A stretch of DNA of 64,000 nt from Shewanella jiangmenensis (GTDB taxonomy: Bacteria; Pseudomonadota; Gammaproteobacteria; Enterobacterales; Shewanellaceae), in contig NZ_JAHEPS010000002.1 in NCBI RefSeq assembly GCF_018596335.1, positions 701,141 through 765,140 of the forward strand, read 5' to 3'. Made by a program: the position numbers and the translations under genes. The notes under the pieces were generated by a model. That model saw only the letters and a list, made by a program, of their open reading frames with translations, was not told where the DNA came from and did not search any database. Below, one piece after another: positions 39,112 to 48,259 of this stretch; within the stretch, counting starts at the first letter, position 1, and each line of letters begins with the position of its first letter.

Positions 39112-41694
39112 ATGAAGCGTCAAACATGGAAAGCTCAAACCTGGATCCCGAGCGCCTGTGCGCTCGCCGTTGCGCTGGCAATGCCATCAATGGCCTCTGC
39201 AGCCGACGATGGCGCCAAAGTGGAGCGTTTGGAAGTCACCGGCTCGCGCATCAAGCGTACCGACCTTGAAGGCCCGTCACCAATCCAGTCCATCGGCAAG
39301 GAAGATATTGCCAACATGGGTCTGGATAACCTGCAGCAGCTGCTGGAAAAAATGCCCGCCAACGGCGCCGGTGCTTTTTCTACCCGTGGCAACAGCCAGG
39401 ACTCTACCGCCAACGGCTCGGCCTCGATCAGCTTGCGTGGCCTTGGCCCTGACGCAACCCTGGTGCTGATTAACGGCCGTCGCGTTGCCATCAGCTCCTT
39501 TGCCGAAGGCGTAAGTAACTCGTTTGTGGATATCAACAACATTCCGGTATCTGCCATTGAGCGCATCGATATCCTCAAAGACGGCGCTTCAGCCATTTAC
39601 GGCTCGGATGCGATTGCCGGTGTGGTTAACATCATCCTCAAAAAAGACATTGAAGGCATTGAAGTTAACCTTGGCTATGGCGGCGCGCTCGGCCCAACCT
39701 ACGATGAAAAGACTGCAAACCTGCTGTGGGGCACCAAGAGCGACAAGGGTTCAGCCTCTATCATCCTCGATTATTTCAACAACAGTACCCTTGGCGCCGA
39801 TGAAATGGGCCGCTTCGGTACTGCCAACCAGGAGCCTTACGGCGGCGATGACAACCGCTCATCACGTGGCTACCCTGGCTATTTCTATGTCGATGGCGTG
39901 AAAACTCCGGATCCGGACTGTCCGGCCGATCGTCTCACCGGCAGCGGCAGCTGCTTGTTTGACTACGGTCCATACAACCTCACTATTCCTGCCGCCGAGC
40001 GCGTGGGCGCTATCGGTCAGTTTGAATACTTTGTGGGTGAAGATGTCACTGCATTCCTTGAAGTTGCTGCCCAGCACAACACCTCTGAAGCCGGCGGTGC
40101 GCCAACCCCGCTGGATGAGTCTGCCGGTCTGACCGTGCCCGGCACTCACCCTGATAACCCTTGGGGCAAGGATATCCAGATTGGTCGTTATCGCACCGTG
40201 GATGCCGGCGCCCGTCGCTGGGACATCCAGTCTGACTCGCTGCGTCTGGTTGCGGGCCTGAAAGGCACCCTTAACGATGCCTGGGATTGGGAAATGGCTG
40301 CTCAGAAGGGCCGTCAGGCACAAATCCAGAGTGGCGATCGCTCCATGGGCTGGGTGCGGGTGGATTATCTGCAGCGTGAAATCGATGCCGGTAACTACAA
40401 TCCGTTCGGCGCTGCCGTTAACTCACCGGAAGTGATTGATGCCATTACCACCAGTCTGGTCCGTCAGGGCGTATCGCACATGACCGCCTATAACGCCAAC
40501 ATCACAGGTCAGGCATTTACCCTGGCTGAGCGTGACGTGATGATGGCCGCCGGTGTTGAATACCGTGAAGAAGACGTACGCGACGTGCCCGATGAGCAGT
40601 TCCAGCGCGGGCTGATTTTTGGTACCGAAGCTGTGTCTGCTGAAGCGGCGCGGGATCAGTGGGCGGCGTACGCCGAATTCTCTGTGCCTGTGACTGACAG
40701 TTTCGAGCTGCAGCTTGCCGGCCGTTACGACAACTACAGTGACTTTGGCACTACCACCAACCCGAAAGTGGGTTTCCAGTGGGGCATTACCGACGAGCTG
40801 ACTGCCCGCGGCTCCTGGGCGACCGGTTTCCGTGCGCCGTCACTGGCACAGATTGGCCTTGGCCCCTCTCAGGAAAGCTTGTTCCTGGATGACACTTACT
40901 TCTGCGCCGCCAACGGTTTGCCACAGTCTGAGTGTGAAAACCTAGACCAGAACTTCCTGTTCTCCGGTAACAAGGATTTGGACGCCGAAGAGTCTGAGAG
41001 CTGGAACGTGGGCATGATTTATGCGCCAAGCCAGGAGTTTGATATCAGTTTCGACTGGTTCAACATTCTGCAGGACAACAAGATTGACAAGCTTGAGCCG
41101 CAAGCTGTTTACGATGCCAACTGTGCCAACCAGAACAGCCCAATCTGTAAGCGTTTGCCACCTGTGGGCACCGACAGCCTCGGCACTATCGATAAAATCC
41201 TTTCAAGCTTTGTTAACTTAAGCTCTCAGGAAGTGCAGGGCATCGACCTGTCGAGCCACTATCGCATGGAGCTCGACAGCTACGGTGAACTCAAGTTTGG
41301 TCTGGAATACAGCTACCTTATCAACTTCGAGAAAGTGGACTCAGAAGGTGTACTGACCGACTGGACCGGTAAATACCGTTACCCAGAGCATCGCTGGTTG
41401 GGTACCACCAATTGGGTGATGGATAACTTTGCCGCCAACCTTAACCTGACCTACACCGGTGAGTTTGCCGACTACAACGAAACCCGCACTGTCGATGGCC
41501 AGCTGCTGGTGGACATGTCAGCCTCTTACCGTTTCAGCGAAACCCTGAAGTGGACCGTGGGTCTGAACAACGTGCTGGATGAAGAGCCACCATTCGCCAT
41601 TGGTGACGGTGACGCCGATCTGTACGGTTATGTGATGGCTACCCACAACCCGATGGGCCGTTATGCCTACATCAAGATGAGCATGAACTTCTAA
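39112..41694 (+). CDS. TonB-dependent receptor
   Basis: 860-residue outer-membrane receptor. Signal peptide of about 30 (ending MPSMASA), TonB-box-like VERLEVTGSRI, plug with LQQLLEKMPANGAG and the IERIDILKDGASAIYGSDAI strand, then a large barrel ending in an aromatic residue (KMSMNF). It belongs to the larger TonB receptor class common in Shewanella, Caulobacter and Xanthomonas that takes up peptides, sugars or other organic ligands and not only iron; the substrate cannot be told. ATG 39112 preferred over 39106 because GGGGA is too close to the first. Divergence from a serine hydrolase gene hints at cell-wall fragments or peptides. Confidence 0.87.
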   Translation: MKRQTWKAQTWIPSACALAVALAMPSMASAADDGAKVERLEVTGSRIKRTDLEGPSPIQSIGKEDIANMGLDNLQQLLEKMPANGAGAFSTRGNSQDSTANGSASISLRGLGPDATLVLINGRRVAISSFAEGVSNSFVDINNIPVSAIERIDILKDGASAIYGSDAIAGVVNIILKKDIEGIEVNLGYGGALGPTYDEKTANLLWGTKSDKGSASIILDYFNNSTLGADEMGRFGTANQEPYGGDDNRSSRGYPGYFYVDGVKTPDPDCPADRLTGSGSCLFDYGPYNLTIPAAERVGAIGQFEYFVGEDVTAFLEVAAQHNTSEAGGAPTPLDESAGLTVPGTHPDNPWGKDIQIGRYRTVDAGARRWDIQSDSLRLVAGLKGTLNDAWDWEMAAQKGRQAQIQSGDRSMGWVRVDYLQREIDAGNYNPFGAAVNSPEVIDAITTSLVRQGVSHMTAYNANITGQAFTLAERDVMMAAGVEYREEDVRDVPDEQFQRGLIFGTEAVSAEAARDQWAAYAEFSVPVTDSFELQLAGRYDNYSDFGTTTNPKVGFQWGITDELTARGSWATGFRAPSLAQIGLGPSQESLFLDDTYFCAANGLPQSECENLDQNFLFSGNKDLDAEESESWNVGMIYAPSQEFDISFDWFNILQDNKIDKLEPQAVYDANCANQNSPICKRLPPVGTDSLGTIDKILSSFVNLSSQEVQGIDLSSHYRMELDSYGELKFGLEYSYLINFEKVDSEGVLTDWTGKYRYPEHRWLGTTNWVMDNFAANLNLTYTGEFADYNETRTVDGQLLVDMSASYRFSETLKWTVGLNNVLDEEPPFAIGDGDADLYGYVMATHNPMGRYAYIKMSMNF

Positions 41695-41720
41695 TCATGC
41701 CCGCCTGATGACAGGAAAAT

Positions 41721-41751
41721 AAAAACGGCATCCAATGGATGCCGTTTTTTT
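41721..41751 (+). terminator. Terminator after the TonB receptor gene
   Basis: ACGGCATCC / GGATGCCGT stem, loop AAT, seven T after it and A5 before it. Confidence 0.9.
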
Positions 41752-41797
41752 ATGAGTAGTCGCGCGTAGAACGCCAGGGCTTTTTAAGCCGCAGCAC

Positions 41798-42301
41798 TTA
41801 TTTCAGCTGCGCGGCTGCCCATTTGGCGCGGCTTTCGCGGCTTTCACCAAGGCCATGCTGCTCGCGATAGGCCTTGTAGCTTTCGACTTCCAGCGGCACC
41901 AGGGTGATATCGACTTCGAGCACCAACTGGCACTCTTTCTTGATGCGCCAGGCGGAAGTGTTGTAAAGCTCTGCCAGTGGCAGCGAGCTTAAAAACTCCG
42001 GATTGTATTGGGCATACAACGCCTGGGTCGGGTACACCACAAAGGCTAAGTGACGCTTGGGCTCTTTTTTGAACATGGCCTCGATACCGTCGGAGGTATT
42101 GAGCACCTGCATCTCAATCACTTCATCGATATCCAGCAGTTTTTTCTGCGCCAGCCCCGGCGCTTCGCTCTCGCCGCTTTCCCAGCTTTTTACTGCGTCT
42201 TCGCTGTGGCCGGTAATGCTGCCCACCTGCGCTTCGGTCAGACCGAGTGACAGGCGCAGATACTGCATTTCGATGCCGTTAAGGCCAATTTCTTTTGCCA
42301 T
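41798..42301 (-). CDS. HTH protein of the YdiL/Aca2-like group
   Basis: 167 residues. The N-terminal 60 residues are an XRE-like helix-turn-helix ([20 protein letters not shown], then [16 protein letters not shown]), the arrangement of the YdiL (DUF1870) family. The C-terminal hundred residues ([20 protein letters not shown]) are a separate domain I do not recognise. It starts 13 bases after the stop of an SMI1/KNR4-like gene and is surely co-transcribed with it. DNA binding is predicted from the fold only. Confidence 0.7.
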   Translation of the reverse strand: MAKEIGLNGIEMQYLRLSLGLTEAQVGSITGHSEDAVKSWESGESEAPGLAQKKLLDIDEVIEMQVLNTSDGIEAMFKKEPKRHLAFVVYPTQALYAQYNPEFLSSLPLAELYNTSAWRIKKECQLVLEVDITLVPLEVESYKAYREQHGLGESRESRAKWAAAQLK

Positions 42302-42314
42302 GAGAGGTTCCGTA

Positions 42315-42716
42315 TTAACTGTTCATCCAGACGTCTTCGGCCCACTCCCAGAAGGAATCCCATTGATCGTCGGTAAAGTCGCCAAAAGCCCAGTAGTGTA
42401 CCTGACCTTCCTGGTCGATACAGTAAAAGTTATCGCCATTCTGGCAGATGGGGATCATGGCGCGTGGCAGGCCGATGGACCAGGCATAGGCTGCGACTTC
42501 CGGCAAAAATGTGTGGCTGTGGCGGTCGGCGGCGGTCACGGGTTCAAAACTGCCGACAATCACGTCGCTGGCGTGCAGCAGGTACTCTTTTAAATCCGAT
42601 GGCAGCGGGATAAGGATTTCTTCTTCCACATCCAGCAGTTGGTCAAATGAAGGTAATTCCAGCGGTACTGGAACCCTTTCACTCATTTCTTGTAATTGTT
42701 CGATGAGTTCATGCAT
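42315..42716 (-). CDS. SMI1/KNR4-like (SUKH) protein
   Basis: 133 residues. The core [20 protein letters not shown] and the acidic, aromatic end [18 protein letters not shown] fit the SMI1/KNR4 fold, a domain widely used by immunity proteins against toxic nucleases and deaminases. No toxin gene is adjacent, so a housekeeping role or an orphan immunity gene are both possible. AAGGAG lies nine bases before ATG 42716; the longer open frame upstream crosses a promoter. Forms an operon with the HTH gene downstream. Confidence 0.72.
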   Translation of the reverse strand: MHELIEQLQEMSERVPVPLELPSFDQLLDVEEEILIPLPSDLKEYLLHASDVIVGSFEPVTAADRHSHTFLPEVAAYAWSIGLPRAMIPICQNGDNFYCIDQEGQVHYWAFGDFTDDQWDSFWEWAEDVWMNS

Positions 42717-42765
42717 ATCTGTTGCTCCTTGGCATACTCCGGCGAGTATAAGCACAGTCTGGAAT

Positions 42766-42793
42766 AAAAAAAAGGGCACCCACAGGCGCCCTT
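42766..42793 (-). terminator. Terminator of pepO (minus strand)
   Basis: AAGGGCGCC / GGTGCCCTT-type stem (one mismatch) followed by a long T-run on the minus strand, 27 bases after the pepO stop. Confidence 0.75.
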
Positions 42794-42819
42794 GATTTGT
42801 TTCGCTTTATGCGACTCGC

Positions 42820-44907
42820 TTACCAGATTTTTACCCGTTTTTCCGGGGCTATATACATGGCATCGCCTTCTTTCACGCCGAAGGTGGTGTAGAACTCAGG
42901 CATGTTGGACAGGGCACCCAGGGCGCGGAATTTGGCCGGTGAGTGTGGGTCGGTGGCCACGCGGTTACGCATGGCTTCTTCTTTCATCTTGGCGCGCCAG
43001 ATCTGGGCAAAGCCGATGAAGAAGCGCTCATCGCCGGTCAGGCCGTCAATCACCGGGGCTTCTTTGCCGTTCAGTGACATCTTGTAGGCCTTGTAGGCAA
43101 TGGTCACACCGGACAGATCGCCGATGTTTTCGCCGAGGGTCAGCTCACCGTTGACGTTCAGGTCATCAAACACCTTGTAGCCGCTGTACTGCTCAACCAG
43201 CGCCTTGCCGCGGGCGGCAAACTCTTTGAGGTCTTGCTCGGTCCACCAGTCGCGCATGTTGCCTTCGCCGTCGAACTTGGCGCCCTGGTCGTCAAAACCA
43301 TGGCCCATTTCGTGGCCGATCACGGCGCCGATACCACCGTAGTTCACCGCATCGTCGGCTTCCATGTTAAAGAAAGGTGGCTGCAGAATGGCGGCAGGGA
43401 ACACGATTTCGTTCATGGTTGGGTTGTAGTAAGCGTTCACGGTTTGTGGGGTCATGTGCCACTCGTCGCGATCGATAGGTGAGCCCAGCTTGGCCAGCTC
43501 TTTCTCGTGCTGCAATGCTGCAGCGCGCTTGCTGTTGCCGATAAGATCGTCAGCCTTGATGGTCAGCTTGCTGTAGTCTTCCCACTTGTTCGGATAGCCG
43601 ATTTTTGGATTGAACTTGGCCAGCTTGTCCTTGGCGGCAACCTTGGTGTCGGCGCTCATCCAGGCCAGTTCATCGATGCTCTTGCCGTAGGCGCCGCGCA
43701 GGTTTTCAACCAGCACTTGCATACGCTCTTTGGCTTCTGGGGTGAAGTGACGCTTCACATACACCTTGCCAACCACTTCGCCCAGAGTGCCGTTTACAGT
43801 GGCAACGCCGCGCTTCCAACGTGGCTCCTGCTCGGCCTGGCCGTTCAGGGTCTTGGAGAAGAACTCGAAGTTTTCGTTATCCAGCGGCTCAGACAGGAAA
43901 CCGGCGGCGTGGGTCAGAGTTTGCCACTGCAGGTAGGTTTTCCAGCTGTCCAGAGACTCGTTTTTCACCAGCGCGTTCAGGCCTTCGATAAAGCTTGGCT
44001 GGTTGATGATGATATCGGCTTGCTTGTCGCCGCCCAGCACCGACAGGTACAGGTTCCAGTTGATATCCGGCGCCAGCTTGGCCAGATCGGCCACCATAAA
44101 CTTGTTGTAAGTTTTGGTGCTGTCGCGTGAATCAACCACGTTCCAGTGGGCGTTGGCGATGGCGGTTTCGAGTTTCAGTACGGTTTCGGCAGCGGCTTTG
44201 CCATTGGGCAGGCCAGCGAGCTGGTACATTTTCTCGATGTGGGCCTTGAAGGCTTCACGGATTTTCACGAAGCGCTCGTCTTCGTTGAAGTAGTAATCTT
44301 TCTCAGGCAGGCTCAGGCCGTATTGCCAGATGTGGGTGGCATAGCGGCTGGAGTCTTTGGCATCGATGCCGATGTAAAATGCCAGTGGCGTGCCGCCGCC
44401 GACGATTTGGCTCTGGGCGAAAAATTTCACCAGATCATCGGTGCTGGCGATGGCCGCGATGGCATCGAGTTCAGGCTGAATTGGGGTGATACCCAGTTTG
44501 TTCAGGGTCTCAACGTCCATAAAGGCGCGGTACAGATCGGCCACTTTCTGCTCGTCGGTGCCATCTTTCAGATTTGCGGTCGCGGCCACTTCGTCGATGA
44601 TGGCTTTTACGTCATCGCGGGATTTTTCACGCAGATCGTAGAAGGCGCCCACGCTGGTGCGATCGCCCGGGATCTCGGTGCTCTTGTTCCAGCTGCCGTT
44701 GACATAGTCGTAGAAGTCATCCTGTGGGCGGATGTTCTTGTCAAAGTTGGCGAAATCAATACCTGAGCTCAGCGCCTTGGCTACGGCGTCGGCGGTGGCG
44801 GTTTTGGCCACTTCAGGTGCCTTGGTTTCTGCGGTCTTTTCCTGATTGCAGGCGGCCAAACCCATGATGAGCGAGGCACACAATCCCCCGATGAGTACTT
44901 TTCTCAT
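42820..44907 (-). CDS. pepO: M13-family zinc metalloendopeptidase, lipoprotein
   Basis: 695 residues. Lipoprotein signal peptide (LIMGLAACNQ, lipobox Cys at residue 20). Two-domain neprilysin fold; zinc site VIGHEMGHGFDDQGA (HExxH) with the third ligand Glu in LTLGENIGDLSG, the substrate-binding NAYYNPTMNEIVFPA, and the C-terminal KRVKIW. Cleaves oligopeptides in the periplasm or at the cell surface. Single gene with its own terminator; the upstream gap to rsuA carries both promoters. Confidence 0.92.
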   Translation of the reverse strand: MRKVLIGGLCASLIMGLAACNQEKTAETKAPEVAKTATADAVAKALSSGIDFANFDKNIRPQDDFYDYVNGSWNKSTEIPGDRTSVGAFYDLREKSRDDVKAIIDEVAATANLKDGTDEQKVADLYRAFMDVETLNKLGITPIQPELDAIAAIASTDDLVKFFAQSQIVGGGTPLAFYIGIDAKDSSRYATHIWQYGLSLPEKDYYFNEDERFVKIREAFKAHIEKMYQLAGLPNGKAAAETVLKLETAIANAHWNVVDSRDSTKTYNKFMVADLAKLAPDINWNLYLSVLGGDKQADIIINQPSFIEGLNALVKNESLDSWKTYLQWQTLTHAAGFLSEPLDNENFEFFSKTLNGQAEQEPRWKRGVATVNGTLGEVVGKVYVKRHFTPEAKERMQVLVENLRGAYGKSIDELAWMSADTKVAAKDKLAKFNPKIGYPNKWEDYSKLTIKADDLIGNSKRAAALQHEKELAKLGSPIDRDEWHMTPQTVNAYYNPTMNEIVFPAAILQPPFFNMEADDAVNYGGIGAVIGHEMGHGFDDQGAKFDGEGNMRDWWTEQDLKEFAARGKALVEQYSGYKVFDDLNVNGELTLGENIGDLSGVTIAYKAYKMSLNGKEAPVIDGLTGDERFFIGFAQIWRAKMKEEAMRNRVATDPHSPAKFRALGALSNMPEFYTTFGVKEGDAMYIAPEKRVKIW

Positions 44908-45148
44908 TGCTTTTCCTTGGTTGTTTCGCCCGCATTCGAACCCATTTTAAGTATTTCGTTCTGTTTGCAGGCGGTTACTGTGCTTATGTCCGGCGGATAT
45001 GTTAAAGCTTTTGCGGTAATGTAAACAGGGGCGGGCACAGATAAGTTTTGCCGTGGTTGTAAGCAAAATTGTCGAGATTGCCTTTTAAGCGGGGCGCGGC
45101 ATAATGGCGGCCCGAAAGACGCCTTGGCAAAGAGCGGAGCACACAAGC

Positions 45149-45841
45149 GTGAGACTGGATAAATTTCTGGCTGAGACCACTGACTTAAGTCGTGGGCTGG
45201 CCAAAAAAGCCATCAATGGCGGCGATGTCACTGTGGATGAGCAGGTTATCAAAGACCCGGCATTCAAGGTGGCAGCAGGGGCGCGGGTGTGCCTTGAGGG
45301 CGAGCATCTGGAGTTGGTGGGCATTCGCTATCTGATGCTCAATAAGCCAGTGGATACCATCTGCTCGACTCAGGATGAATACTATCCGTCGGTGATATCC
45401 TTGCTCGATATCGCCCGCCCGGACAAACTGCATATTGCCGGCAGGCTTGATGCCGATACCACCGGATTGGTGCTCATCACCGACGATGGCCAGTGGTCCC
45501 ATAAGATCACCTCGCCGCGGCGCGACTGCGCCAAGCGCTATCGGGTGCAGCTGGCAGACCCGCTGACACCAGAGTTGGTCGAGGTGTTTGCCAAAGGGCT
45601 GCAGCTTAATGGCGAAGAGGGCCTCACCAAGCCGGCCACACTTGAGATACTTAGTGACACCGAGGCGCTGCTGGCGATTACCGAAGGCAAGTATCATCAG
45701 GTAAAGCGGATGTTTGCTGCCGTGGGCAACAAGGTGGTTGGGCTGCACCGGGAAGCGGTAGGCGCAATTGAACTTGACCCAGAGCTTGCCCATGGCGAAT
45801 GGCGTTATTTGACCGATGCCGAGGTTGCCTCGGTTAAGTGA
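45149..45841 (+). CDS. rsuA: 16S rRNA pseudouridine(516) synthase
   Basis: 230 residues, matching E. coli RsuA (231). An N-terminal S4 RNA-binding domain (VRLDKFLAETTDLSRGLAKK) is followed by the RsuA/RluB-type catalytic domain with the active Asp in AGRLDADTTGLVL near residue 103. I chose GTG 45149 with GGAG nine bases upstream; the track to an earlier ATG adds 15 residues with no counterpart in the family. Single gene. A tandem repeat and a terminator follow. Confidence 0.9.
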   Translation: MRLDKFLAETTDLSRGLAKKAINGGDVTVDEQVIKDPAFKVAAGARVCLEGEHLELVGIRYLMLNKPVDTICSTQDEYYPSVISLLDIARPDKLHIAGRLDADTTGLVLITDDGQWSHKITSPRRDCAKRYRVQLADPLTPELVEVFAKGLQLNGEEGLTKPATLEILSDTEALLAITEGKYHQVKRMFAAVGNKVVGLHREAVGAIELDPELAHGEWRYLTDAEVASVK

Positions 45842-45914
45842 TGGCAAAATCGCTACGGCAAAGGCTTACTTCAATCTGTAATCAAAGCGCCTAATCCAAA
45901 GCGCGCATGTTTAC

Positions 45915-45986
45915 TTGCGTTAAAAGATTGCGTTAAAAGATTGCGTTATAAAAAAGTGCGTTATAAAAAAGTGCGTTATAAAAAGC
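45915..45986. repeat. 13/15-bp tandem array, 5 units
   Basis: TTGCGTTAAAAGA twice without change, then three units of the form TGCGTTATAAAAAAG. Non-coding, between the rsuA stop and its terminator. Confidence 0.88.
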
Positions 45987-45993
45987 GCGCAGC

Positions 45994-46021
45994 AAAAGGG
46001 CCAGCGAACCGGCCCTTTTTC
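45994..46021. terminator. Terminator between rsuA and the DUF4097 gene
   Basis: AAAAGGGCC / GGCCCTTTT stem with an 8-base loop AGCGAACC, T5 after it and A4 before it, so it can act in both directions. Confidence 0.82.
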
Positions 46022-46025
46022 TATT

Positions 46026-46958
46026 TTACTTTTTAAGGCTGATATCACCGCTCAGGGTGGAGACTTCAATTACGCCCTTGCCCTCACCGATGCGGGTTTC
46101 AAGCTTGCTGCCGGGGCCGTATTTGGGTGACAGCGGCTTATCGTCCGACAGACCGTTGTGAATAGCGCCGCCCGGGCCGCCGTTGATGCTGAGACGCACA
46201 TCGGGGCTGGTCAGTAAGCTTAGTGCGATATCACCGCTGACCGATTCTGCCGACAGTTTGACATCACCTTTAACGCTGAGTTTGGCATCGCCGCTGACGG
46301 CGTTATATTTCAGCGAGCCTGCGCTGCCAAGGCTTGCTTCGGTATCGCCTGATACCTGCTCAATACGCACAGTTTCGGCCTGATTTTTCAGATTGATATC
46401 ACCGCTGACGGATTTATAGCGCCCATCGGTATTGGTGGATTCGGTGTCGGTAATGGTGCCGGAGACAGTTTCAAGCGCCACCGCGCCGCTCAGTTTGCTG
46501 GTGCCTATGTCGCCCGATACCGAGTTAACCTGCAGCTTGCCGCTGAGCGTCTGGGCGTTGATATCGCCGGAGACAGTGCCCAGAGTCAGCTCGCCATTCA
46601 AATTTGCCAGCTTGATGTCGGCCGAGATGGCTTCGGCGCTCAGGGTGAGGTTTGCCGGTACCTTAATCACCAGCATCGAACCTGCGCTGTTGTTGCCCTG
46701 ATAGCTTTTGGGCATTTTGTCTTCCAGCAGGATCCGGCCGTCACGGTTTTCAAAAACCAATCCTTCACTGAGTTCATCCAGGGTGCCCTGAACCTGCACC
46801 TTGGGCTGATCCCAGGGGCTGAACTCGACTTTGCCGCGCTGGACTTTGACATCAAGCAGCAGGTTTGCCGGCGCATCCAGGGTTTGGTTGACCTGCTCGG
46901 CGGCCAGTGCCGGCAGGGCGAGCAGCCACAGCAGCGGTAATGAGTGCAACGTTTTCAT
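46026..46958 (-). CDS. DUF4097-type beta-strand repeat protein
   Basis: 310 residues with a signal peptide (cleavage after ALA, near residue 19). The rest is a right-handed beta-helix-like repeat with VSGD-type turns occurring eight times (e.g. LGTVSGDINAQTLSG, VNSVSGDIG). Periplasmic or surface adhesin-like role is typical, but function is unknown. It overlaps the upstream anti-sigma-like gene by four bases, so it belongs to an ECF sigma operon and is likely an output or sensor of that system. Confidence 0.85.
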   Translation of the reverse strand: MKTLHSLPLLWLLALPALAAEQVNQTLDAPANLLLDVKVQRGKVEFSPWDQPKVQVQGTLDELSEGLVFENRDGRILLEDKMPKSYQGNNSAGSMLVIKVPANLTLSAEAISADIKLANLNGELTLGTVSGDINAQTLSGKLQVNSVSGDIGTSKLSGAVALETVSGTITDTESTNTDGRYKSVSGDINLKNQAETVRIEQVSGDTEASLGSAGSLKYNAVSGDAKLSVKGDVKLSAESVSGDIALSLLTSPDVRLSINGGPGGAIHNGLSDDKPLSPKYGPGSKLETRIGEGKGVIEVSTLSGDISLKK

Positions 46959-47500
46959 AGTGTATCTCCTTGTGTGGCGCCTTGTGGCAACCGTTGCCCC
47001 TGGGTAAGCAGTTCAATTTCGCGGCGCTGGACCCAGAGCCAGAGCTGCCAGAGTTGTTTATCCTGCGGATTGGCTTTCAGTGCATTAAGGATGAGCTTGG
47101 CCGCTTCACGCAGCTCAGTTAAGCCGGCATCGATACTGTCGCTGAAACCGACCTTCTGCCAAGCCAGCTGTGATGGCGCGATGAGCACCGCTACCTCCTG
47201 CTGATGGGCAAGCTCGATACTGTCTATCAGTGCGTGCAGTCCATCATCAGTTGGCGCCGGTTCGCGGTTAAAAAGCGGCACCAGCACCAGCAGCATGGCT
47301 ATTGCGGCTATTGCCAGTGGTAAGCGGCGCGGCGCTTTCTCTGTATCTGGCGATTTCTCGGTGTACGGCAATGTCTCGGTGTCCGGCAAAGGCCTGTCGA
47401 GCCTTGAGGCGATGGCCTGCCAGTTGTCAGTAGCCGGCGCCAGTTCACGGGGGGCGCTGGCAATCAGGCTATCGAGGCGATCGTCTTTGCTCTTTATCAT
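46955..47500 (-). CDS. Putative anti-sigma factor, single-pass membrane protein
   Basis: 181 residues. Cytoplasmic N terminus (about 1-58) with a hexapeptide repeat, one transmembrane helix (LPLAIAAIAMLLVLVPLF, about 60-77), and a periplasmic domain (about 80-181). The layout and the four-base overlap with the sigma gene on one side and DUF4097 on the other are those of an anti-sigma factor. No zinc-binding HxxxCxxC motif, so it is not a ZAS-type protein. Family not recognised by sequence; role inferred from operon. Confidence 0.65.
   Translation of the reverse strand: MIKSKDDRLDSLIASAPRELAPATDNWQAIASRLDRPLPDTETLPYTEKSPDTEKAPRRLPLAIAAIAMLLVLVPLFNREPAPTDDGLHALIDSIELAHQQEVAVLIAPSQLAWQKVGFSDSIDAGLTELREAAKLILNALKANPQDKQLWQLWLWVQRREIELLTQGQRLPQGATQGDTL
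47336..47389. repeat. 18-bp coding tandem array, 3 units
   Basis: Three 18-base units sharing TCTCGGTGT-type cores (starts at 47336, 47354 and 47372). On the minus strand they encode LPDTET, LPYTEK and SPDTEK in the cytoplasmic linker of the anti-sigma-like protein. Confidence 0.8.
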
Positions 47501-48060
47501 GACAGCATCTCCTTCATCAGTTCCCGCGCTCTGTGGTAATGGGCCTTGCTGGTACCGCTTGAAATAGCAAGCAATCGGGCCACTTCATCGTGGGAAAACC
47601 CTTCCACCGCGATCAGCACAAACACCAGCCGCGCCCGCTCGGGCAATCTTAAAATCAGCCGGTCGAGCAGCAACTCATCATCATTGCCGCCATGTGCGCA
47701 AGGCTCCGACGGCGCAGCTTCATGCAAATGCCAATCCGGCATAAAGCGTGACCAGAAACTTCGGTGCTGCTTTAAGGTATTGAGGGCCTGATTTAGCGCC
47801 AGCGAATAAAACCAGCTGCCAAACTGGCTCTCTCCCCGAAATTGCGGCAGCTTGTGCCACAGGCGGACAAAGCTTTCCTGCAGAATTTCATCGGCAACAC
47901 TCGGCTCGCCGGCGAGCCTCAGTGCCAGAGCATAAATCCGTTGATGATGGCGGCGATAAAGCTGCTCGAATGCATGCTTGTCGCCCCAGGCGGCCGCGGC
48001 GGCAAGCTCGGTATCGTCTGGCTGTTGTTGCTCGTTGGGTGACGCCTGTGTGAAGAGCAC
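47497..48060 (-). CDS. ECF RNA polymerase sigma factor
   Basis: About 187 residues from the GTG at 48060, the usual ECF size. Region 2 is AFEQLYRRHHQRIYALALRL with EILQESFVRLWHKL; region 4 is LPERARLVFVLIAVEGFSHD followed by an HTH (EVARLLAISSGTSKAHYHRA). No sigma region 1 or 3. GGAAA precedes the GTG; a longer open frame reaches back to 48249 but its translation is unlike the family and includes a repeat. First gene of the sigma / anti-sigma / DUF4097 operon with four-base overlaps. Confidence 0.85.
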   Translation of the reverse strand: MLFTQASPNEQQQPDDTELAAAAAWGDKHAFEQLYRRHHQRIYALALRLAGEPSVADEILQESFVRLWHKLPQFRGESQFGSWFYSLALNQALNTLKQHRSFWSRFMPDWHLHEAAPSEPCAHGGNDDELLLDRLILRLPERARLVFVLIAVEGFSHDEVARLLAISSGTSKAHYHRARELMKEMLS

Positions 48061-48175
48061 CTTGGGTTTCCGTCGATTTGGTTTGCTAATAAGACACTTA
48101 CCCAAGATAAAAAGGTTTAGTGGGGATGCAAATTTATTTACGTTGCGGCGTTTTTCGCGCCGCAGCCGCGAGCCA

Positions 48176-48237
48176 AAGCTTGTTGCCAAAGCCTGTTGCC
48201 AAGCGCGGTTGCCCGAATGCCCAAGTGCCCGAATGCC
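48176..48237. repeat. 13-16-bp degenerate tandem array, 4 units
   Basis: AAGCTTGTTGCCA, AAGCCTGTTGCCA, then two longer units ending TGCCCGA. Lies 23 bases beyond the stop of the ornithine cyclodeaminase-like gene (minus strand). Confidence 0.65.
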
Positions 48238-48259
48238 ATGTCGCGGCACAGGAATGAAT

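Noticed and set aside
42329..42336. Perfect MET-box-like AGACGTCT
   Set aside because: Single box inside the 3' coding end of the SMI1/KNR4-like gene, with no promoter and no methionine gene near.
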